DNA from: Burkholderiales bacterium
GTDB taxonomy: Bacteria; Pseudomonadota; Gammaproteobacteria; Burkholderiales; SG8-41
Direction of reading: 5' to 3'
NCBI GenBank assembly: GCA_020854035.1
Contig: JADZGE010000100.1
Span: 1-42,870, forward strand
DNA length: 42,870 nucleotides
Shown: in pieces, positions 25,844 to 34,730 of the stretch
Numbering within the stretch: the stretch's first letter is position 1
Layout of the letters: each line of letters begins with the position of its first letter
Translations under genes and position numbers: made by a program
The notes under the pieces: generated by a model
The model's database searches: none
What the model saw: the letters and a program-made list of their open reading frames with translations, nothing else
What the model was told of the DNA's origin: nothing

Positions 25844-28519
25844 TCAGACCGTGGCCGGATCGGGCTTGTCGGGATCGATGCCGTACCTGACGATCGCTTC
25901 GGAGACCTTTTTCTGCGGCAGCGCCTCCTGATCGGCCAGTGCCTTCAGCGCCGCCACCGCGACGTGATGCCGGTCCACCTCGAAGAAGCGCCGCAGCGCG
26001 CGCCGCGTGTCCGAGCGGCCGAAGCCGTCGGTACCGAGCACGCTGTAGCTGCCCGGCTGCGGCAGGAAGGCGCGGATCTGCTCGGCGTAGGCGCGCTTGT
26101 AGTCGGTTGCGGCCACCACCGGCCCGGGGTGCTCCCGCAGGCACTGCGCGACGTACGGCAGGCGCGATTCGGCCTCGGGGTGCAGCCTGTTCCAGCGCTC
26201 GGTCGCGATGCCTTCGCGCCGCAGCTCGTTGAAGCTCGTGACGCTCCAGATGTCGGCGGCGACGCCGAAGTCCTTCTCTAGCAACTCCGCCCCCGCGATC
26301 ACCTCGCGCAGTATCGTGCCGCTGCCCATGAGCTGCACCTGCAGCCGGTTCCTGCCCGGGCTGCCCTTCGAGCAGAGATACATGCCGCGCAGGATGCCGG
26401 CCCGCGCGCCTTCCGGCATCGCCGGGTGCGCGTAGTTCTCGTTCATCACCGTGATGTAGTAGTAGATGTCCTCCTGCTCCCGGTACATCCGGCGCAGCCC
26501 GTCCTGAATGATCACCGCGAGCTCGTAGGCGAAGGTCGGGTCGTAGGACACGCAGTTGGGGATGGTGGAGGCGAGGATGTGGCTGTGGCCGTCCGCGTGC
26601 TGCAATCCTTCGCCGTTCAGCGTCGTGCGCCCCGCGGTGCCGCCCATGAGGAAGCCGCGCGCCCGCATGTCGCCGGCGGCCCACGCGAGGTCGCCCACGC
26701 GCTGGAAACCGAACATCGAGTAGTAGATGTAGAACGGGATCATCGGCTGGCCGTGCGTCGCGTACGAGGTCGCGGCGGCGATCCAGGAGCACATGCCGCC
26801 CGCCTCGCAGATGCCCTCCTGGAGGATCTGGCCGTTGCGGTCCTCCTTGTAGTACATGAGCTGGTTGGCGTCCTGCGGCGTGTAGAGCTGGCCCACGTGC
26901 GAGTAGATGCCGAGTTGCCGGAACATGCCCTCCATGCCGAAGGTGCGTGATTCATCGGGCACGATCGGCACGACGAGCTTGCCGATCTTCTTGTCGCGGA
27001 TGATCGTGTTGAGAATCCGCACGAACGCCATGGTCGTGGAGATCTCGCGTCCCTCGGTGCCCTTAAGCTGCGGCTCGAAGGCCGCGAGCTCCGGCACTTC
27101 GAGCGGGTCCGCGCGGCGCCGCCGCGCCGGGAGGCTGCCGCCCATCGCCTTCATGCGCTCCTTGAGGTACTGCATCTCGGGGCTGCCATCGGGCGGCCGG
27201 TAGAACGGCACTTCCTCCAGCCGCTCGTCGGGGATCGGCACGCTGAAGCGGTCCCGGAAGGACCGGATGCTCGAAGTCCCCATCTTCTTCTGCTGGTGGG
27301 TGATGTTCTGGCCCTCGCCCGCCTCGCCCATGCCGTAGCCCTTGATGGTCTTGGCGAGGATGACCGTGGGCTCCCCGACGTGCTTCATCGCCGTCGCGTA
27401 GGCGGCATAGATCTTGTGCGGGTCGTGCCCGCCGCGGTTCAGCCGCCAGATGTCGTCGTCCGACATGTGCGCGACCATTTCCGCGAGCTCGGGGTACTTG
27501 CCGAAGAAGTGCTGGCGCACGAAGGCGCCGTCGTGGGACTTGAACGCCTGGTACTCGCCGTCCACGGCCTCTTCCATGCGCTTCATGAGGATGCCCTTGG
27601 TGTCGCGCATGATGAGCGGATCCCAGTACGAGCCCCAGATCACCTTGATCACGTTCCAGCCGGCGCCACGGAAAGCCCGCTCCAGTTCCTGGATGATCTT
27701 GCCGTTGCCGCGCACGGGCCCGTCGAGTCGTTGCAGGTTGCAGTTCACCACGAAGATGAGGTTGTCGAGCTGCTCGCGCCCCGCGAGCGAGATCGCGCCC
27801 AGCGACTCCGGCTCGTCCATCTCGCCGTCGCCCATGAACGCCCACACCTTGCGCCCCTGCGGCGCGATGATCCCGCGGTCTCTCAGATAGCGCATGAATC
27901 GCGCCTGGTAGATCGCCATGATCGGCCCCAGCCCCATCGACACCGTCGGGAACTGCCAGAACTCCGGCATGAGCCACGGGTGCGGATAGGAGGAGAGCCC
28001 GCCGCCCGCCACCTCCTGGCGGAAGTTCTTCATCTGCTCCTCGCTCAAGCGGCCCTCGAGGAAGGCGCGCGCGTAGATGCCCGGCGAGGTATGCCCCTGG
28101 AAGAACACGAGGTCGCCCTTGAAGGACTCGTTCGCAGCCCGGAAGAAGTGATTGAAGCCCACGTCGTAGAGGGTCGCCGCCGAGGCGAAGCTCGCGATGT
28201 GCCCGCCGAGCTCGGAGGACTCCTTGTTCGCGCGCACCACCATCGCCATCGCGTTCCAGCGCACCAGCGAGCGGATCCTGTGCTCGAGCTGGGCATCGCC
28301 GGGGGAGCGCTCCTCCTGCGCGAGCGGGATCGTGTTCACGTACGCGGTGTTCGCGTTGTACGGAATGTAGGCGCCGGCGAGGCGCGCCTTCTCGACCAGA
28401 CGCTCGAGGAGGAAGTTCGCGCGCGCGTGCCCCTCGCGCTCGAGCACCGAGTCGAGCGCGTCCAGCCACTCGCGCGTCTCCTGCGGATCGACATCGGGTT
28501 GCATATCTCGCATGTCCAT
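25844..28519 (-). CDS. aceE: Pyruvate dehydrogenase E1 component (homodimeric type)
   Basis: Thiamine-diphosphate enzyme that decarboxylates pyruvate and acetylates the E2 lipoyl group. 891 residues, very close to the E. coli AceE pattern throughout: ELGGHIASFASAATLYDVGFNHFFRA, the ThDP motif GDGEMDEPES, NCNLQRLDGPVRGNGKI, PFYIYYSMFGFQRVGDL and GTDGFGRSDTR. ATG 28519 is the likely start; ATG 28513 and 28504 are alternatives, none with a strong ribosome-binding site. Its leader carries two hairpins, and aceF follows after 93 bases. Confidence 0.95.
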   Translation of the reverse strand: MDMRDMQPDVDPQETREWLDALDSVLEREGHARANFLLERLVEKARLAGAYIPYNANTAYVNTIPLAQEERSPGDAQLEHRIRSLVRWNAMAMVVRANKESSELGGHIASFASAATLYDVGFNHFFRAANESFKGDLVFFQGHTSPGIYARAFLEGRLSEEQMKNFRQEVAGGGLSSYPHPWLMPEFWQFPTVSMGLGPIMAIYQARFMRYLRDRGIIAPQGRKVWAFMGDGEMDEPESLGAISLAGREQLDNLIFVVNCNLQRLDGPVRGNGKIIQELERAFRGAGWNVIKVIWGSYWDPLIMRDTKGILMKRMEEAVDGEYQAFKSHDGAFVRQHFFGKYPELAEMVAHMSDDDIWRLNRGGHDPHKIYAAYATAMKHVGEPTVILAKTIKGYGMGEAGEGQNITHQQKKMGTSSIRSFRDRFSVPIPDERLEEVPFYRPPDGSPEMQYLKERMKAMGGSLPARRRRADPLEVPELAAFEPQLKGTEGREISTTMAFVRILNTIIRDKKIGKLVVPIVPDESRTFGMEGMFRQLGIYSHVGQLYTPQDANQLMYYKEDRNGQILQEGICEAGGMCSWIAAATSYATHGQPMIPFYIYYSMFGFQRVGDLAWAAGDMRARGFLMGGTAGRTTLNGEGLQHADGHSHILASTIPNCVSYDPTFAYELAVIIQDGLRRMYREQEDIYYYITVMNENYAHPAMPEGARAGILRGMYLCSKGSPGRNRLQVQLMGSGTILREVIAGAELLEKDFGVAADIWSVTSFNELRREGIATERWNRLHPEAESRLPYVAQCLREHPGPVVAATDYKRAYAEQIRAFLPQPGSYSVLGTDGFGRSDTRRALRRFFEVDRHHVAVAALKALADQEALPQKKVSEAIVRYGIDPDKPDPATV

Positions 28520-28534
28520 GGCACACCACTTTCG

Positions 28535-28642
28535 GGAATTTGCGGGGGCGAGCCGCCCGCAATTCCTTGATTGGACCAAAAGGCCGGGCCGGCCGTTCTA
28601 AAGTGCGATCGGCGGCGCCGAACGCCGCCCGTGAAAATTATA
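28535..28642 (-). promoter_or_regulatory. aceE promoter and structured leader
   Basis: On the minus strand a perfect TATAAT (28642-28637) lies about 118 bases before the aceE ATG; the -35 is poor. Directly downstream is a 7-bp stem GGCGGCG/CGCCGCC (28611-28629). A second hairpin, arms GGAATTTGCGGG/CCCGCAATTCC with one bulge (28535-28566), ends about 16 bases before the start codon. The placement suggests an attenuating or translation-modulating leader; no regulator site is recognised. Confidence 0.5.
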
Positions 28643-28825
28643 GTCCGCCTGGCTCGGGCGCAGCCATGCTGCGCCGCGGCAAAAGCGATTCGAGCCGGCG
28701 GCCGAAACCGATGTTCCCGCATGGCGCCCGCGCACACCGGCATGTGCACATCGCCTCCTGGTCGGAGCGGTCCCGCCGAGTCGCTGAATGGAGCGTCGCG
28801 CTGCGGCGCCGCCGGGCAGTTCCTG

Positions 28826-28906
28826 TCACCTGCCGGTGAACCGCAGCGGACGCTTCTCGAGGAAAGCGCGCATGCCATACCACGCCTTCCCGCGGCGCGC
28901 TGCCCG
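28826..28906 (-). pseudogene. 3' relic of an enoyl-CoA hydratase (crotonase) gene
   Basis: In the phaC frame, directly after its stop, 27 codons run to a TGA at 28828-28826. The last ~16 residues, GMRAFLEKRPLRFTGR, match the usual C-terminus of crotonase-family hydratases (GMRAFLEKR followed by a short basic end at the stop). Nothing upstream in this frame is hydratase-like because phaC occupies it, so only the tail survives. The match is short but the stop falls exactly where the family ends. The 387-base gap aceE-phaC otherwise contains only the aceE promoter and leader. Confidence 0.5.
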
Positions 28907-30769
28907 TCAGCCGGCGCCGCGAGCGGCGACCTTGTCCCCGCCGCGCCTTTTTGGCCGTTCGGGCTTCGGGTCCGCGCGCGCGCGGACGTAGGAGCCGGGC
29001 GCGTCCTCGATTGCCTTCAACCCGCCCCTGCCGGGCACGCGCGCGGGGACAGTGCCGCCGGCGTGCTGCCCGATCCAGCCCGCCCAGTCGGTCCACCACG
29101 ACCCGGGGTGCTGGGTCGCCGCCGAGAACCAGTCATCCGGGCGCGCCGGCAGCGCCTTGCCGGTCCAGTACTGGTACTTGTTCGCGGCCGGCGGATTCAC
29201 GATGCCCGCGATGTGACCCGAGCCCCCGAGCACGAAATGCACCGGGCCGGAGAAGATGCGCGCGCCCGCGTAGGTCGCCCGCCAAGGCGCGATGTGGTCC
29301 TCTACGGTGGAGACGAAGTAGAGCGGGGCCCGCACCCGGGCGAGATCGATGGGCACACCCGCCAGCGTGATGCCGCCCGGCTTGCGCAGCAGGTTGCCGA
29401 GGTACATGTTGCGCAGGTAGAAGCTGTGCATCGCCGCGGGCATGCGTGTCGAATCGGAGTTCCAGTAGAGCAGGTCGAACGGGAACGGATCGCGCCCCAT
29501 GAGGTAGTTGTTCACGACGAAGGACCAGATGAGGTCGTTTGCCCGCAGCATGTTGAAGGTGGCCGCCATTTCGGAACCTTCGAGATAGCCGCGCTCGTTC
29601 ATGCGCTTCTCCAGCGCGGCGACCTGCTGCTCGTCGATGAACACCTCGAGCTCCCCGGCTTCCTCGAAGTCGATCATGGCGGCGAAGAACGTGGCGCTCG
29701 CGATGCGATCGTCGCCCTTCGTCGCGAGGTATCCCAGCGTGGCCGCGAGCAGCGTGCCGCCGAGGCAATAGCCGATGGCGTTCACCTCGCGCTCGCCGGT
29801 TGCGCGCTCGACGGCGTGCATGGCCGCGAGCGTGCCTTCGGTGAGGTAGTCGTCGAAGCGCTTGCCGGCGAGCCGCGCGTCCGGGTTCACCCACGACACC
29901 ACGAACACCGTGAGCCCCTGCTCGACCGCCCAGCGGATGAAGGAGTTGTTCTCGCGCAGATCCAGGATGTAGTACTTGTTGATCCACGGCGGCACGATGA
30001 GCAGCGGCCGGCGCGCCACTTCGCGCGTGGCGGGGGCGTACTGGATCAGCTGGATGAGTTCGTTCTGGAAGACGACCTTGCCGGGCGTGATGGCGATGTT
30101 CTCGCCCAGCTTGAACGCCTTCTCGTCGGTCATGCGCACGCGCAGCTCCCCGCCACCGCCGCGCTCGAGGTCGTCGAGCAGGTTGTTGAAGCCCCTCAGC
30201 AGGTTCTGCCCGCCGCTTGCCATCGTCTCGCGCAGGACCTCGGGGTTGGTCAGCGCGAAATTGGTGGGCGCGAGCGCGTCGATGTACTGGCGGGTGTAGA
30301 ACTCGACCTTCTTCGCGGTCCGCTCATCGAGGCCCTCCACGTGGCCGAGAATGCCGTGGAGATGGCGCGCGGCGATGAGGTAGGACTGCTTGATGTAATC
30401 GAAGGGGAAAAGCTCCCGCCAGTCGTCGTGCCGGAAACGCCGGTCGCCGCTCGCGGGCTCGATCACGGGCGGGACCGGTTGCCCCATCAGCCGCAACATC
30501 GAGCTTTGCCACAGGCTCATCGTGTCCTGCCAGAACTTCACCTGCGCTTCCGCGAGCCGGACGGGGTCGGCGAGGAGTTTCGCCCATGCCTCGTAGAACG
30601 CCTGCCCCACCCCCAGCTCGTCACCCGCCACGGCGGCGGCGCCGTTGCCGCGGCGCTCGATGAACGCGGCGGCAAGCTCCGCGCTCTTGCGGGCGATGCC
30701 CGCGTACAGACGCGCGAGCTCGGCCGGGTCCGGCGCGCTCCCGGGAGCCTGCTTTTCGTTCGTCGCCAA
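28907..30769 (-). CDS. phaC: Class I polyhydroxyalkanoate synthase PhaC
   Basis: Polymerises 3-hydroxyacyl-CoA into PHA storage granules. 620 residues from TTG 30769, chosen because AAGGA lies seven bases upstream and no ATG or GTG in frame fits better. An N-terminal granule/interaction domain is followed by an alpha/beta-hydrolase core with the lipase-like box GYCLGG (nucleophile C335), D491 (STVEDHIAPW) and H519 (GGSGHIAGIVNPP). The usual end (APGSYVRA) is followed by about 26 extra basic residues. No phaB or phaP is adjacent. It is divergent from the LiuR-type regulator, with ACGT half-sites in the shared region. Confidence 0.94.
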   Translation of the reverse strand: MATNEKQAPGSAPDPAELARLYAGIARKSAELAAAFIERRGNGAAAVAGDELGVGQAFYEAWAKLLADPVRLAEAQVKFWQDTMSLWQSSMLRLMGQPVPPVIEPASGDRRFRHDDWRELFPFDYIKQSYLIAARHLHGILGHVEGLDERTAKKVEFYTRQYIDALAPTNFALTNPEVLRETMASGGQNLLRGFNNLLDDLERGGGGELRVRMTDEKAFKLGENIAITPGKVVFQNELIQLIQYAPATREVARRPLLIVPPWINKYYILDLRENNSFIRWAVEQGLTVFVVSWVNPDARLAGKRFDDYLTEGTLAAMHAVERATGEREVNAIGYCLGGTLLAATLGYLATKGDDRIASATFFAAMIDFEEAGELEVFIDEQQVAALEKRMNERGYLEGSEMAATFNMLRANDLIWSFVVNNYLMGRDPFPFDLLYWNSDSTRMPAAMHSFYLRNMYLGNLLRKPGGITLAGVPIDLARVRAPLYFVSTVEDHIAPWRATYAGARIFSGPVHFVLGGSGHIAGIVNPPAANKYQYWTGKALPARPDDWFSAATQHPGSWWTDWAGWIGQHAGGTVPARVPGRGGLKAIEDAPGSYVRARADPKPERPKRRGGDKVAARGAG

Positions 30770-30983
30770 GTGGCTATCCTTGATCGTGACGTTGCCGCGG
30801 GAGCGAAGAAGGCAGCAATTCTGCCGCAGTCCGGTCGCGGTCACAAACCGCGGCGAGTGCGCTAACGTGAATCGAGCCGGAACTGCCCCGCACGTCCGCG
30901 GGAGGCCATGACAACCTGGCTGAGGAGATTGCCCGAGCAAAGCCCAACAAAGTCCTGGACAACCTGGTCGCGACGGTCGCCAT

Positions 30984-31011
30984 TGCCGCTAACGTAAACG
31001 TAAGATAGACT
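30984..31011 (+). promoter_or_regulatory. liuR promoter with ACGT-type operator between -35 and -10
   Basis: TTGCCG (30984-30989) and TAGACT (31006-31011) form a 16-nt-spaced promoter. Between them is CTAACGTAAACGTAAG (30989-31004) with two ACGT half-sites at 30992 and 30998, six bases apart. An operator placed between -35 and -10 is typical of MerR-family control, and ACGT-rich palindromes are the reported type for LiuR. It implies autoregulation. Confidence 0.65.
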
Positions 31012-31050
31012 GCAAGCTCCGAATGCTACACAGTTTTGGTGCATCGCACA

Positions 31051-31455
31051 ATGCACGCTACTTTCAGCATATCCGATCTCGCGAAGGAATTCGGCGTCAC
31101 CACGAGGACGATCCGCTACTACGAGGATCAGGGGCTGCTCAATCCTGCCCGCGAGGGCAGCAGCCGCATCTTCACGAACCGGGATCGCGTGCGGCTCAAG
31201 CTCGTGTTGCGGGGCAAGCGGCTCGGTTTCAGCATCTCGGAGATCCGGGAGTTGTTCGAGCTTTACGACGTGTCCCGGGACGAGCGCCGCCAGCTCGAGG
31301 CCTTCCTTGCGCGCCTGGAACGGAGACGCGTGTTGCTGCTACAGCAACGGGAAGACATCGAGGTCATGTTGAACGAGATCGACTTCTTTGCGAACCAGTG
31401 TCGCAAGGCGCTGGAGAAGAATCCTGCGAACTCTGACGTAAAGGTAGCGGTTTAA
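31051..31455 (+). CDS. liuR: MerR-family transcriptional regulator, LiuR-type
   Basis: A 134-residue DNA-binding regulator. The winged-helix start FSISDLAKEFGVTTRTIRYYEDQGLLNPAREGSSR matches LiuR proteins that control leucine/isovalerate catabolism in proteobacteria. The middle (LKLVLRGKRLGFSISEIRELFELYD) and a long dimerisation coiled coil (about 85-118) follow. No C-terminal metal-binding Cys cluster is present, consistent with a metabolite-responsive MerR protein. ATG 31051 is preferred over TTG 31036. liuA begins 31 bases after its stop, and both have ACGT operators upstream. Confidence 0.88.
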   Translation: MHATFSISDLAKEFGVTTRTIRYYEDQGLLNPAREGSSRIFTNRDRVRLKLVLRGKRLGFSISEIRELFELYDVSRDERRQLEAFLARLERRRVLLLQQREDIEVMLNEIDFFANQCRKALEKNPANSDVKVAV

Positions 31456-31469
31456 CTGCTCTTGATCTT

Positions 31470-31485
31470 ACGTTGACGTTAACGT
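31470..31485 (+). promoter_or_regulatory. Triple ACGT operator immediately before liuA
   Basis: ACGT occurs at 31470, 31476 and 31482, exactly six bases apart, giving two overlapping 10-bp sites; the second (ACGTTAACGT, 31476-31485) is a perfect palindrome. The block ends one base before the liuA ATG at 31487. TTGATC (31462-31467) has the same spacing to the first half-site as the -35 in the liuR promoter, but no good -10 lies at the matching distance. Confidence 0.65.
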
Positions 31486-31486
31486 G

Positions 31487-32650
31487 ATGTTGAATACCCT
31501 CCGTTTTGAGCTTGGGGAATCCATCGACATCCTCCGCCAGTCCGTGGCGGACTTCGCGGCCGGTGTGATCGCACCCCGCGCCGCGGCGATTGATCGCGAC
31601 AACGTCTTTCCGCGTGAGCTCTGGCCGGAACTGGGGAAGCTGGGGCTCCTCGGCATCACCGCCGAAGAGGAGTACGGCGGCGCGGACATGGGCTATCTCG
31701 CGCACGTCGTCGCGATGGAAGAGGTGAGCCGCGCGAGCGCCGCGGTCGGCCTTTCCTACGGCGCGCACTCCAATCTGTGCGTGAACCAGTTGCGCCGCAA
31801 CGGATCGCCTGCACAGAAGGCGCGCTATCTTCCCCGACTCGTCTCCGGCGCGCACGTGGGCGCGCTCGCGATGAGCGAGCACGCCGCCGGGTCCGACATC
31901 GTCGCGATGAAGCTCCGCGCCGAGAAGCGCGGCGACGGCTACCTTCTCAACGGCACGAAGATGTGGATCACCAATGGGCCGGACGCGGATGTGATCGTCG
32001 TCTACGCGAAGACGGATCCCGCGGCGGGTCCACGGGGCATCACGGCGTTCATCGTCGAGCGCGGCTTCAAGGGCTACGGGACCGGCCCCGGGCTCGACAA
32101 GCTCGGCATGCGCGGATCGAGTACGTGCGAACTCCGGTTCGAGAACTGCGAAGTCCCCGCAGAAAACGTGCTGGGGGCGCCCGGCAAGGGTGTGGAAGTA
32201 CTCATGAGCGGGCTCGACTACGAGCGCGTGGTACTCGCGGGCGGCCCCCTCGGCCTCATGCAGGCCTGTCTCGATCTCGTGCTGCCCCATGTGCGGGCGC
32301 GCCGGCAGTTCGACCGGCCGGTCGGCGAGTTCCAGTTGATGCAGGGCAAGCTCGCCGACATGTACGTCGCTTTGAACGCCTGCCGCGCCTACGTCTATGC
32401 CGTCGCCCGCGCGTGCGACCGGGGCGAGGTCGCCCGCAAGGATGCCGCCGGCGCGATACTGTACGCGGCGGAACACGCGACCGGGATGGCGCTGGAAGCG
32501 ATCCAGTGTCTCGGTGGCACGGGATACATGAACGACGCGCCGGCGGGGCGCCTGCTGCGCGACGCGAAGCTCTACGAGATCGGCGCCGGCACCTCGGAGA
32601 TCCGGCGCTGGCTGATCGGTCGCGAGCTCTTCGGGGAGACCGGCCGATGA
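31487..32650 (+). CDS. liuA: Isovaleryl-CoA dehydrogenase (acyl-CoA dehydrogenase family)
   Basis: FAD enzyme oxidising isovaleryl-CoA to 3-methylcrotonyl-CoA in leucine breakdown. 387 residues closely following LiuA/IVD sequences: [59 protein letters not shown], and [20 protein letters not shown], whose Glu is in the helix-G position of the IVD catalytic base. ATG 31487 is the start; GTG 31484 just before it lies inside the operator. Its stop overlaps an ATG (ATGA) at 32647 that opens a doubtful 54-codon frame. Confidence 0.92.
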   Translation: MLNTLRFELGESIDILRQSVADFAAGVIAPRAAAIDRDNVFPRELWPELGKLGLLGITAEEEYGGADMGYLAHVVAMEEVSRASAAVGLSYGAHSNLCVNQLRRNGSPAQKARYLPRLVSGAHVGALAMSEHAAGSDIVAMKLRAEKRGDGYLLNGTKMWITNGPDADVIVVYAKTDPAAGPRGITAFIVERGFKGYGTGPGLDKLGMRGSSTCELRFENCEVPAENVLGAPGKGVEVLMSGLDYERVVLAGGPLGLMQACLDLVLPHVRARRQFDRPVGEFQLMQGKLADMYVALNACRAYVYAVARACDRGEVARKDAAGAILYAAEHATGMALEAIQCLGGTGYMNDAPAGRLLRDAKLYEIGAGTSEIRRWLIGRELFGETGR

Positions 32651-32803
32651 ACGCGCCGAAGCTTTTCATCGTCGAACCACCGGTTGCAGTGGCTCGCGTG
32701 AAACGGGATCGACCGGATGAACCGGATCGTTCGCGGGTCGCCTCGCTCGGATCATCCCGGCGGCCCGGACGCCCGGTGCGCGGGAACCCCGCGGGGAGCG
32801 TCC

Positions 32804-33991
32804 ATGCATGAAGACCCGGTGGTGATCGTCGGCGCCGCCCGCACGCCCATGGGCGCGTTTCAGGGCGCGCTGAAATCCCGCGCCGCGCCGGAACTCGGCG
32901 CGGCGGCGATCCGCGGCGCGATCGAGCACGCCGGGATCGAACCCGGCGACGTCGACGAAGTCATCATGGGCAACGTGCTGCCGGCCGGGCTCGGCCAGGC
33001 GCCCGCGCGCCAGGCCGCGCTCGGCGCCGGGCTCCCACCCGCGACAGGCTGCACGGCGATCAACAAGGTGTGCGGCTCCGGTATGAAGGCGGCGATGCTC
33101 GCCCACGATCTCATCGCCGTGGGGACGACCCCCGTGATGGTCGCGGGAGGCATGGAAAGCATGAGCAACGCGCCCTACCTCCTGCCGAGGGCGCGCGCGG
33201 GGCTGCGTCTCGGGCACGGCGAGCTGAAGGACCACATGTTTCTCGACGGGCTGGAGGACGCCTACGACCGCGGGCGCCTGATGGGCACCTACGCCGAGGA
33301 TTGCGCCGGGCACTACCACTTCACGCGCGAAGCGCAGGACCGCTACGCGATCACCTCCCTCGAACGCGCCCGTGCCGCGATCGGGAACGGCTGGTTCGAG
33401 CGCGAGATCGTCCCGCTCGCCGCCGCCGCGGCGGAACCGGAGAACGTGGTCCGGCACGACGAGCAGCCGCTCAGGGCCGACGCCGCTCGAATACCGCACC
33501 TGCGGCCCGCTTTCCGGCCGGACGGCACGGTTACCGCCGCGAATTCGAGTTCGATCTCGGATGGCGCCGCCGCCCTGGTTCTCATGAAACTCTCCGAGGC
33601 GCGCCGGCGCGGTGTCACCCCGCTCGCGCGGATCCGTGGCCATGCGACGCACTCGCGGGAGCCGCGCTGGTTCACGACCGCCCCGGTCGGCGCGATCCGC
33701 AAGCTCTTCGCGACGACCGGCTGGGAGCCGGCCACGACCGATCTTTTCGAGATCAACGAAGCCTTCGCGGTGGTGGCGATGGCCGCGATGCACGATCTCC
33801 ACCTGCCGCACGAGAAGGTGAACGTGCACGGCGGGGCCTGCGCGCTGGGACATCCGCTCGGTGCCTCGGGCGCGCGTATCATGGTGACGCTCCTTGCGGC
33901 GCTCGAGCGCCGCGGGGCAAGACGCGGGATCGCGGCGCTCTGCATCGGCGGCGGCGAGGCGACCGCGATCGCGCTGGAGCGGCTCGACTGA
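32804..33991 (+). CDS. Acetyl-CoA C-acetyltransferase (beta-ketothiolase)
   Basis: Condenses or cleaves acetoacetyl-CoA. 395 residues with the thiolase triad: nucleophile Cys90 (NKVCGSGMKA), His in GHPLGASGAR and Cys in LCIGGGEA. NEAFAVVAM and SDGAAALVLM also fit biosynthetic/degradative thiolases. ATG 32804 is the start; the upstream open frame to 32717 is spacer. In this cluster it would split acetoacetyl-CoA formed from leucine, or feed acetoacetyl-CoA to PHA synthesis together with the nearby phaC. Confidence 0.94.
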   Translation: MHEDPVVIVGAARTPMGAFQGALKSRAAPELGAAAIRGAIEHAGIEPGDVDEVIMGNVLPAGLGQAPARQAALGAGLPPATGCTAINKVCGSGMKAAMLAHDLIAVGTTPVMVAGGMESMSNAPYLLPRARAGLRLGHGELKDHMFLDGLEDAYDRGRLMGTYAEDCAGHYHFTREAQDRYAITSLERARAAIGNGWFEREIVPLAAAAAEPENVVRHDEQPLRADAARIPHLRPAFRPDGTVTAANSSSISDGAAALVLMKLSEARRRGVTPLARIRGHATHSREPRWFTTAPVGAIRKLFATTGWEPATTDLFEINEAFAVVAMAAMHDLHLPHEKVNVHGGACALGHPLGASGARIMVTLLAALERRGARRGIAALCIGGGEATAIALERLD

Positions 33992-34073
33992 GACTGCGGG
34001 ACCGGTGATCCGCGAGCGATGATCGCGGCCGGACGCCGGCCGGGATTCACGGCACGAGACCGAGGCGTTCGTC

Positions 34074-34676
34074 ATGGCGAATCCGATCGACTTCTATTTC
34101 GACTTTTCATCCCCCTACGGCTATTTCGCGGGCTCGAAGATCGACGCAATCGCCGCGCGGCACGGCCGTGGCGTCACCTGGCGGCCGATCCTGCTGGGGG
34201 CGGTGTTCAAGATCACGGGCGGCCAGCCGCTGCCCACGATCCCGCTGAAGGGGAGCTACGCGGCGCACGACCTTGCGCGCACGGCGCGCCTTATCGGGGT
34301 GCCGTTCCGCATGCCCTCGAAGTTCCCGGTGTCCGGCGCCGCGCCTTCGCGCGCGTATTACTGGGTCGCGGGCCGGGATCCCGTCCTCGCGAAGCAACTC
34401 GCGCTCGCGCTGCATCGCGCCTACTTCGTCGAGGACCGCGACATATCCAACCCCGAGGTGACGGGTAACGTCGCGGCGAAGCTCGGCATCGAGAAAGCCG
34501 CGCTGCTGCAGGCACTGGGTGAGCCCGCGGTGAAGGAGCGGTTGAAGACGGAAGTGGATGCCGCGATCGAACGCGGGGTTTTCGGCTCGCCCTACGTCGT
34601 GGTCGATGGCGAGCCCTTCTGGGGTTCGGACCGGCTCGACCAGGTCGAGCGCTGGCTCGCGACCGGCGGGTGGTGA
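34074..34676 (+). CDS. DsbA-like / 2-hydroxychromene-2-carboxylate isomerase family protein
   Basis: A 200-residue kappa-class GST-like thioredoxin-fold protein. The start DFYFDFSSPYGYFAGSKI carries the family's Ser (in SSPYGY) in place of a redox CxxC; VTWRPILLGAVFK, YWVAGRDP, VFGSPYVVVDGEPFWGSDRL complete the fold. Named members isomerise hydroxychromene carboxylate with glutathione in naphthalene degradation, but many relatives occur with acyl-CoA genes and have no tested substrate. Position between thiolase and the macro gene suggests a role in acyl-CoA or glutathione chemistry; this is inference. Confidence 0.85.
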   Translation: MANPIDFYFDFSSPYGYFAGSKIDAIAARHGRGVTWRPILLGAVFKITGGQPLPTIPLKGSYAAHDLARTARLIGVPFRMPSKFPVSGAAPSRAYYWVAGRDPVLAKQLALALHRAYFVEDRDISNPEVTGNVAAKLGIEKAALLQALGEPAVKERLKTEVDAAIERGVFGSPYVVVDGEPFWGSDRLDQVERWLATGGW

Positions 34677-34730
34677 TCCCGATCCGCGCGGCGTGAAACG
34701 GGTTGCGCGGGAGAGGCGGCGGATCGCGAC

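Noticed and set aside
30895..31009. Protein-like frame (HDNLAEEIARAKPNKVLDNL) on the + strand before liuR
   Set aside because: No start codon, an in-frame TGA upstream, and it overlaps the liuR promoter. Not enough to call a gene or relic.
32647..32811. 54-codon frame coupled to both the liuA stop (ATGA) and the thiolase start
   Set aside because: The position is attractive, but the sequence is spacer-like, contains CCGGAT(C/G)-type repeats like other gaps, and matches no family. Kept only as a possibility.
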